This document shows positions 9,801-18,800 of a DNA stretch of 49,895 bases, one piece after another. The notes below the pieces were generated by a model. That model had not been told where the DNA came from and made no database searches. It worked only from the letters and a program-made list of their open reading frames with translations. Source of the DNA: Chrysochromulina tobinii (taxonomy: Eukaryota > Haptophyta > Prymnesiales > Chrysochromulinaceae); NCBI GenBank assembly GCA_001275005.1, contig JWZX01003403.1:1-49895 (forward strand). The letters are read 5' to 3'. Position 1 is the stretch's first letter. The number at the start of each line of letters is the position of its first letter. The position numbers and the translations under genes are program-made.

Positions 9801-12800
9801 GTTCTCCATGACGGCGTCGAAGGCCTGGCCACACTTCTCGAGGAGCATGGGGATGCCCTCTTCCATCGCCTTGGCCATCATGCCGAGGTAGCCTCCGAAG
9901 CTCTGCTGGCACGAGACGAGGCCGTTGGGCGTCTCGCGCCCGCGGATCCAGTTGATGCCCTGCAGCTGTGGGTCGATGATCAGCGGGTAGCGCGCGCAGC
10001 GCACGATGATGGCCGCGTTCTCGAGAGAGAGCCGATCGGACGGCAAACCCTCGGACATCCAGATAGCCTGCGTGGCCACGTCGGAGAGCAGCTTGAGCGG
10101 GTCAAGCACCTCCGCGGACGGGAGCTGGCGGCCGCGCAGGTCGGGTACCCACGTCTGCTCCCACAGCTTGTACCGGAACTCGGAGTTGAACGGCCCAATG
10201 TACGCAATGAAGGGCGCGGCGACCATCATGTTGCCCACGAGCATCGCCTTCTCCTCACCGAGGAGCTCCACGTTGGCGGCCCAGCGGACGCCCTCGTCCT
10301 TGAGGCCGTTGACGAGACGCTCGGCGAGGGAGAGCTTCTTAGCGGTGGCCGCTGCCTTGGCGATCAGCGCGTTCTTCTCCTCAGTCGCCTGCATCAGCTG
10401 GTTCTGCAGCGCCGCCTTGCGCGCGTTGAGCGCGTCCACGTGCTCGTTGACTGCGGCGAGCTTCTTGTTCGCTTCGCCGAGCTTGTTCATCGCCTCCTGC
10501 AGCAACCCACGCTTGGGCGCCACATCGAGGTAGATGTCGTGGTAGATGAGGATGTTGACTACCCAGTCGCAGAGGCCGGCCGCCGCCATCGAGATGCGCT
10601 TCACGTTCGTGTAGTTGAACTCGGGGTTGGGCGCCTCCGGAGTGCCTGTGCACTTGGCACGCACCTCGGCCTTGTTCTCGAGCAGCAGGTTGTCCTTGTC
10701 GAAGTTGATGAGTGATTTGAGGAACTCGTCGACAGACGCCATCATTTTCTTCGCCTCGCCCCATGCCGTCTTGACCTTCTTGACCTGCCCCTTGGGCGCC
10801 ATCATGTACTGCACCGCGTTGCACACCTGCAGCACCACGGGCGAGGGCGTCGACATCGACTTGAGCTCGGTGAGCGACGCCTTGTCGAGCGAGTTCAGCG
10901 CCTCGGCCGCCGCCGCGATGGCGGGCTCGGCCGCCAGCAAGTCCGCATTGCACTGCGCGGCAAAGGCCGAGACCTCCTGCTGGATGACGGCCACCTTCTC
11001 GGCCTCGATGGCGCCGAGGGCCGCCTGCTCGTCCGCGACGGTCGACTCCTGGCCCACCTGCACAAGGAGCACGTCCGTGTCCGCCTTCTTCTGCTCCACG
11101 ATAACGGACTCATCCTTGAGCACGATCTGCATCTCGGCCACCTGCGTCGAGGCGCCGCGCAGCTTGACGAGGCCGCTCTCGAGGCGTATCTTCATGGCAT
11201 CCACGCGGTCGCACTGGGCCTTGTAGAGCGTTTGGTAGAGCTGGATGAGCTCGAGGTAGCTCTTGGGGGTCGTGTACACGTTGCGCCGCTCCGCGGCTAA
11301 GTAAGTGGTGCAGCACTCCTCGACGGATTGGTGCACGAAGCTCATGTGGTGCGCCACATTCTCCTTGAGCTCGTCCGTCGAGATGTCGACGTCCTGGAGG
11401 AAGCGCATCGCCACCGAGATGAGCGCCTCGCTCGGCCACGGGTGGAACCAGTCGATGACCGTGGCCGAGATGAGCGCGGGGAACTTGCGGCACCGGTTGC
11501 GGAAGGCGTTGCCCACAGGCGACATGCAGAGCACCACGTGCAGGTTCTTGCGCACGCGGTCAAGGAAAAAGTTCCAGCAAATGTCGGGTGAGTCCATGAG
11601 GCCCGCCGCCTTGACCTCGGGGCGGATGCCGTTCAAGACGTTATCCTTGTCGTCCTGCGTGTACAGGTCGGGGATAAAGCCGCTCGAAAGCAGGTCGTTG
11701 AAGTAGATGAGCATGCGCTCGTTAATGATCTGCTGGTCGGTGAAGAGCCACACGATCGAGTTGCCCTTCAGACCCGTGGACGCGTAGAGCGCGGCGATAT
11801 CTGCCTTGAAGTCGATCATACCGTAAGCCGAAGTGAGCTTAATCTGGAAGACGGTGAAGCCCGAGATGAAAGCGGCGAGCCGCGTGAGCGACTGCTTGCC
11901 GCTGCCGCCCACGCCCACGAGCAGCGCGTTGCCTCGTGGTGTGTCGATGATGCGCGAAATGCGGGACACGTGCTCCATCGCCTGCACGAAAAGTACAAGG
12001 TCCATGCGCGCAAATGTCTCGTTGTACTCGGTGAGTTTCTGCGTGAGGATCTTGGAGAGCTTCACCTCGTCAGGGACCTGGAAGTAGGGCTTGATGTCCT
12101 CGTCCGTCTGCACCGCAAAGTAGGTGAAGACAATCGGCCGCTTCATCAGCGCGTCCTGGTCGAAGTCCTCAAAGAAGCTCTTGGCGGCGCGGTTGATCAT
12201 GTCCTCGAAGCGCGTCGCGTCGGCGACGTCGACGAGCCGATCGCTGTAGACGCGGTACGACTCGTGCAGCCAGAGGCGCGCGAGGTACATGGGCTCCGTG
12301 TAGTAGTCGGGCGTGCACTTGAGAATGCCCTGGAAGACGCGGCTCATCTCGCGCAGGTTCCACGCGTAGTGGAAGGCGACGGCCGTCGGCATGAATGCGT
12401 CGGCCACGAGCTTGTGCAGCATGAGCGCCGCGCTGCACACACGGTCGCCCACTTTCCTCATCTCCTGCGAGTAGCCGTTGGATAGGTGGCCGTCGAGGAT
12501 TGAGCCGTAGATTGTGCGCAGCACCTCTGCCTCGGGCGCGAGAGTCGCGAAGGTGGCAAAGTGGCGCTGCATGCGATCCTGAATGAAGAAGGAGCCCGCA
12601 GTCGGGTTCATCGAGCTCAGGTACTGCACACCGCGGATCTCCTTCATGGTGAGCTTCTTGAGGTCGTAGAAGCCGCCATACTCAAGCTGCTGGTTCAGTA
12701 GGGCGATAGCGGACTGCGTGCTGTATTTGTCGGGCGTGGGCATGTTCATGTCGTCCACAAAGTAGATGAGTTTCTTGGTGCCCGGCGGCGCAAACATAGT

Positions 12801-15800
12801 GCCAGTCTTCTTCTCGAGCGGCTGCTCGAGGATAGCCTGAAGTATGCTCGCGATGGTGAAGGAGTTGAGGTTGATGTTGAAGTAGATGATCTCCTCGGGC
12901 AGCCGGCCGAGCTTGTCCTGGATGATGGTCGTCTTGGCCGTGCCCGCGCCGCCCACGAGCATCACGGGCTTCGCACGCGTCGCGAGATCGTCGATCAGGA
13001 AGGTGAGGCGCGTCGTGTCGAGCGTAGGCACCACGATGGACGAGAAGGAGGCGCCCTCGCCTGACACGTGCGTGTACTTGGGGATCACATCGCGCCAGTG
13101 CTTGCCCTTCTTGTCGACATCGTCGATGAAGTAGTCGAAGACCAGGCCCTCGTCGGGGAACTTGAAGTTCATCTTGCCCCACTCCATGCGCCACCACTCG
13201 GAGAAGAGTTTGCGGAAGTCGTTGGCCTTGTCCGCGCCAAACGCGCCACCAAAGGCCCAGATGGCCGCAAACTGGAAGTAGGCTTCGTACACGTCCTTGT
13301 CCGTGCCCTGCGGCACGTTCTTCGCGGTGAGCACGCCCTCGAGGATCGAGCAGAGCGTGGACACCATGCCGAAGTTCATGAGCGGCGTGAGGTGCATCCA
13401 TTTGTTCTTGCGCATGTTGTCAAGCGTGGGCGGCACGTACTGCTGCACGAGCGCCTCGAGCCACGCCTGCTCCTTGGTGTCGATGTGGGCGTTCTTGGCG
13501 CACAGGTTGTCCACCCACGACTGGAAGTAGGCCCCCCAGCCCACGTCGGTCTCGTTGAGGAAGAGGACGCCGGCACGGCTGACGGTCGCGGGTGAGCCGT
13601 TCTTGAGGTTCGAGATCTCGAAGATGAGGCGCATCGAACGCGAGAGCGGGATGCGCTCATTCGAGACAAGTGTGAGCACCTTGTTGTCGTCCATGACGGT
13701 GTTCATCGACTCGATCCACTCGGCATCGATGTCGCCGTCGAGCATCACCCACTTGGGCACATTGAGCTGCGCGCCTGACGCGTTCTTGAAGTCGCGCATG
13801 ATCTTGGCAATGATGCCGTCAAAGGGCTCCTTGGTCACCGGGTGCACGAAGCCGTAGAGGTCGTCCGAGGTGACCGCCTTCGGGTTGAGCGCGTTGACGA
13901 GTGTGGGGCCGTCGCCGACTGCTGGTGTGCGCGTTGCCGGGTTTATGGCGAGGTGGGTCTGCGCCGCCTGGAGCGTCTTCCACACGCACGTCTTGCCCGA
14001 GCCGGCGCAGCCGAGCGCGAAGACGCAGTGGCGAATGCCGAGAAGCTCAGCCAGGTCGACCGTCTTGCCGACAAAGATGTCCTCAGGCTGGAGTTGAAGC
14101 CCCTCCTGGTACCCGTTCTTGATGAAGACCTTGTTCTCCTTGAGCACATCCCTAACGGCTTTAGTCATGATCGGGTCGGCCTGCTTGGTCGCGTCTTGCA
14201 TCTTGGGGAAGATGTCGTTGACGAGGCCGAGGAAGATACCCACGTCCGCGTTGACAAACTTGGTCACGTTCGAGTCGCGCAATGCACGCATCATGATCTC
14301 AAGCTCGGTGCGCTCCGGGTTGGCACGCTTGGCGCCACCAGCGATGCGCAGGATGCCCTTGATCGCGCGCAGGCCCCAGTCGTAGTGGTCCTGCTTAGAG
14401 AGCAGCTCCATGTTGAGCTGGAAGAGGCGAATGAACTTGATCGAGAGCACCTTGGCCGTCTCGAAGCCCTCGGCCGAGAGCTCGATCTCAATGATGGCCG
14501 CAAAGTCGGGCGTGCACATAGCGACGCCGCGGAAGAGCGCCTTGAGGTTCTCGGGCAGCTCGGTGCGCCCTGCGTAGCCCGGGTTCATCGTAATGAAGGC
14601 ACCCACAGTGCGCTTGAGGGCAATCTTCTCCTCCTCGAAGATGATGTCGTCTGCAACGGCCTTGATGCCGTCGAGAAGAGCGCCGTACTGGCCGGCGACC
14701 ACCGAGAGCACCTCGACAGGGATGCGGTTGAACTCGTCGAAGCAGCCCCACGCGCCCGTCTGAGAAAGCCCCATGAAGATGTTTGCCATCGTCTTGTAGT
14801 TCATTTGGTCGGAGCAGTTCATCACGATGACCCAGATGGCGAGGCCGCGCCCGAGATCCTTGGTCGTTTCGGTCTTGCCCGTACCCGCAGGGCCCGCGGG
14901 TGCGCCGCCAAGGCAGAGGCGGAGCGCTTGCGTGAGCGTGATGTAGCAGCGGTCGGTGAGGCCGGTGATCACTAGGCGGCCCGGGTTGCCCACGTACTCG
15001 TACGAGTACTGGAACTCGGCGTCCGAGATGTTGATCATGCAGTGGCTCTTCTCTTCGTCCCATCGGAACTTGAGCTGCGATTGCCACGCAAAGTCGCCCG
15101 CGGTCTCGATACGCTCCGCAATGTACTTGAGCACGACATCGCGCGCATGCACCTCGATGGTGATAAGCGTCTTGACCTTGGTGCGCATCTCGCCGGTCAT
15201 CTCGCCGAGGACCATCTGCACGTACACGTTCAGGTTGGCGATCTGGGCCACCGAGTACTCCTTCATTCCCTGGTCGTTGCCCTGCTCAAGCCGATCAAAG
15301 GCCTGGTACACCTCGGTCGACCACCACGTCTGGCACGTGGTGATGGCGAGCTGCGCGCAGTACTTCTCGCACCACGTCTCGCGCGACATCTCCGTGTACT
15401 CGTTGATGGACATCTCGAGTTGGTCCTTGAACTGCATGTTGCAGTGCACCATGATTTCCTTGAGCCAGTCCTCGACGGGCCCGCGGCAGTCGAGCTCCTT
15501 GGCAAAGTGCACCTCCTCCTTGTCCGTGGCGAACATGCCCTTGCACACGCCGGTCTCCAGCTTGGTCTCGGGATCCCTCTCCCACATGATGCCGCCGATG
15601 CAGTCGGTGAACTTAGAGAAGTGCTCCTGCACGGCGGGCGGGAACTTGCCCTTGGAGAGCGTGTCGACGAGGTCGACCTGCGAGATGAAGTAGAAGCGCG
15701 GGAACTTGCGACGCTTCGTCTCGAGGTAGTCGGAGAGCGAGCGGTTGCACAGCTCGAGCGCGGCGAGGGCGACCTTGAAGGCCTCGTCACGTCCATCCTT

Positions 15801-18800
15801 GAGGGTCGCATCGAGAGGGTTGGTCGAGTTGCACGCGTCCGCCATCTGCTCCTTGAATGAGGCGTCGATACCGTCGAAGCGCTTGGCATCCTCGGGTAGC
15901 TGCTCACGGATGTCCTCAGAGCCGATGAAGATGGCCTCGAGGGAGCACCACTGGCGCTGCACCTCGAGCCAGTTCTCGAGCACCGCACGGCACTGCGAGA
16001 GCTTGCCCTTCCACGTGGTGATCTGAATCTCGAAGAAGGCCTTGAACCGGTTGCCCATCATGTTCTGCAGCTGGACCTCGTGGTCGTCGAGCGACTCGAT
16101 GGTGGTGTCGGGCATTTTGAGCACCTTGACGCCGGACGACTTGAAGGGCTCGTACTCGAATTGGAGCGCGTTCCAAATCGTCTCGATGCGCTGCAGCGCC
16201 TTGTCGATCTTGATCTCCATGCGCGCCTGCTCGACGACCTCGCCCACCGGGTCGGCGAACTTGTGCAGCTCGAGCGAGAGCAGCACGCCGAGCGACATCT
16301 TGTCGTCCATGACGAACGTCTTGCCACAGATGCGCATGAGCTTCTTCCAGTGGCGCTCGCGCATCGCGTCGTCCCGCAGGTCCTGCACGAGCGGCAAGTC
16401 AATGAGCATGTCAGCCATCTCCTTCATCATGCCCAGGTAGCAATCCCATCCTCGCACGGGCCGGTCGAGCGCCTTGATCTCCTTCTGGATCTTCGAGCAC
16501 ATGATCATCATGCTGTCCACGTTGACATCGGGCCAGAGCGTCGCCTTCCACGAGTTGAAGATTGAGTTGACGAGCTCGACGTGGTCCCAAACCTTCTTGA
16601 GCAACTTCAGCTCGTCGCGGCACACCTTGATCTCCTTCCAGTTCTCCTTGTTGACATCAAAGAGACCCTGGCGCTCCTGCAGCGACTTGGCGGCATTCTC
16701 GATTTGGTCGATCTTGGTGTTCCACTCGTCGACTTTCTTGTAGCAATCCTCACCAACCGAGTAGTTGAAGGGCGCCTCCTCCTTGAAATCCGCACGGAAC
16801 TCAACCACTTTGTGCCCAAACTCCTCGGCCTGCTCCTTGATCTTCTCGGCCTGCAGCGACTGCAGCGGCGCGAGCTGTTCGCGCGAGTTGTACGTGATGC
16901 GCGTGGTGGCGTTCCAGCCGTGCGGCGCATCGTCCATCATCTCGATGAAATCCTGGGAAATGATCACGCCGTACTTCTTGAGCAGTTGCACCTTGGCGCG
17001 CAGCGGCTCAAACATCCCCGTGACCAAGTCGGCGCGCAGCCGCACGTCGCGGATGCACGTCATCGCGCGCAGCAGCGCCTCGGCATCATCGGGCTCGACC
17101 TCCTGCGAGAGGCCCTTCTTGATGGCGACCATAAAATCTTTGAGCTCGGTGAGGGTCTGCTCAATCGAGGACTGCAGGTAGCTAGTGTAACGGAACTGCC
17201 ACTTGTTGACCCAGGTGGCGAGTGCCTGTTTGACCGGCCGGGCATCGATCTTGAGCCAGCCACGCGCAGCACTAGAGGAAATCGCCTGAATGTTGCTCGC
17301 GTACTTGACAAACTTATGAATCTCTTTGTCGAAAGCGTCGAGCGGCGGTTCGTACTTGGGCGCGAGCGGCCCCTCAATTTTCTCGACGACCTCCTCCTCC
17401 TCGGCCTTGGGCTTGGAGGGATCCTCCTCGGGAGGGGCAAGGAACTCGTGGAGGTGATCGTCGATGCTCGACGTCCACACCGCTTTGTATGCCTGGAATG
17501 AATCCTTGAATTCCTCGCAAAGCGCCTGGTTGGCGCGGACATGCGCCTGGATCTGGTGCACGAAGAAGCGCACTTGCTCCGTCTCCATCACCTCCTTGAG
17601 GAAGTCGCCGTCGGCGCGGTCGAGCCGCTTGACCAGCTTGCACACATTGAAGAAGCCCATGCACCAATAATCGATCATCGCGTGCATCGAGGGCTTATCG
17701 CTGCCACCACTCGCGTTGTGAAGGGCGGGTTTGAACTCGATGCTCGACCCGTCGAGCTCGAGCTGGATCTCGATGAAGGGGGCAATTTCCTCCTTGGTGA
17801 TCTGCGCCGGGTCGAGCTGCGTGTTGAGGCACTCGAGCGAGCCGCAAACGGTGCGCGCGAGGCCGTCGATGACGATGTCGTTGATGAAATCGACGTACGC
17901 GCGCCACGTGGGCGCGCCCTTGGAGACCTTGAGCACCTGGTTCGACTTGAGGAGCATCTTGTGGATCTCTTTGCCCTCGTTGCCGATGTCGTTGTAGCGC
18001 GCGGCCAGGTGCCCCTTGAACTCCTCCTGGTAGTCGTCGGGCGAGTAAGTCTTGGTGCTCTTGCGCTTGAGAAGCGGCTCCTTGAACCATCCGGCGAGCA
18101 CGTTCTGGATGTCTTTCATGTTCGTCTTGAGCGCGAGGAGCGTGTCGTACGTGTCCTTGACGAGGGTGGTCGTCTCGCGCACAAAGTCGTCGATCCCGTG
18201 GCTCTTCCAGGTCAGGTTCTTCTGCCCCTTCTCGAGCGCCCTGTCGATCATCTTGAGCTGCGCAGCAAGCAGCGGCTGCTCCACCTCGAGCATCGTGTGC
18301 ATGATGTGGTTGTACTTGTCCGAGATCACCTGCAGGCAGCCGCGCTGCACGCGGTACGTCTCTGCCTTTTTGTTGAGCTCGAGCGCTGACGCAGGCGCGC
18401 CCTTGCCCAGCTCGAGCAGGTACTTGACCTCGCGCAGCAGGCGTATGAGCTCTGGGTCGAAGTTGACGGCGAGCAGCCCTTTCTCATCGCGCCGGAGGAT
18501 CGGATTCTTGAGGTTGGCCTGTGAGACATCCTCGACGCCCTTCTCCCAGCTTGAGTGCACTTCGTGCGCATACTTATCGAGCGCCTCGATCAGGTTGCCG
18601 TACGTCTTCATCACATCCTTAGCCTCCTCCGACTCGAGCATCGTCTTGAGCGTCGCCTTGAGCTTGAACATCGGCTCCTCGATCCGGAGCTTGAGGCCCT
18701 TGACCCAATAGATGGCGCCCGCGACGGGCGGCATGTTGCAGTAGAGCGGTGGTCCCTCGCGCTCGAGGTAGAATCCCACGGCTGACTGGTCCTTCTGACG

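Noticed and set aside
9642-10715. 357-codon + strand frame opposite the dynein gene, and similar long frames at 7785-8645, 13842-14975 and 18858-20168
   Set aside because: Antisense shadows of a well-supported dynein gene; composition (Val/Arg/Glu/His-rich) is typical of reverse translation of GC-rich codons.
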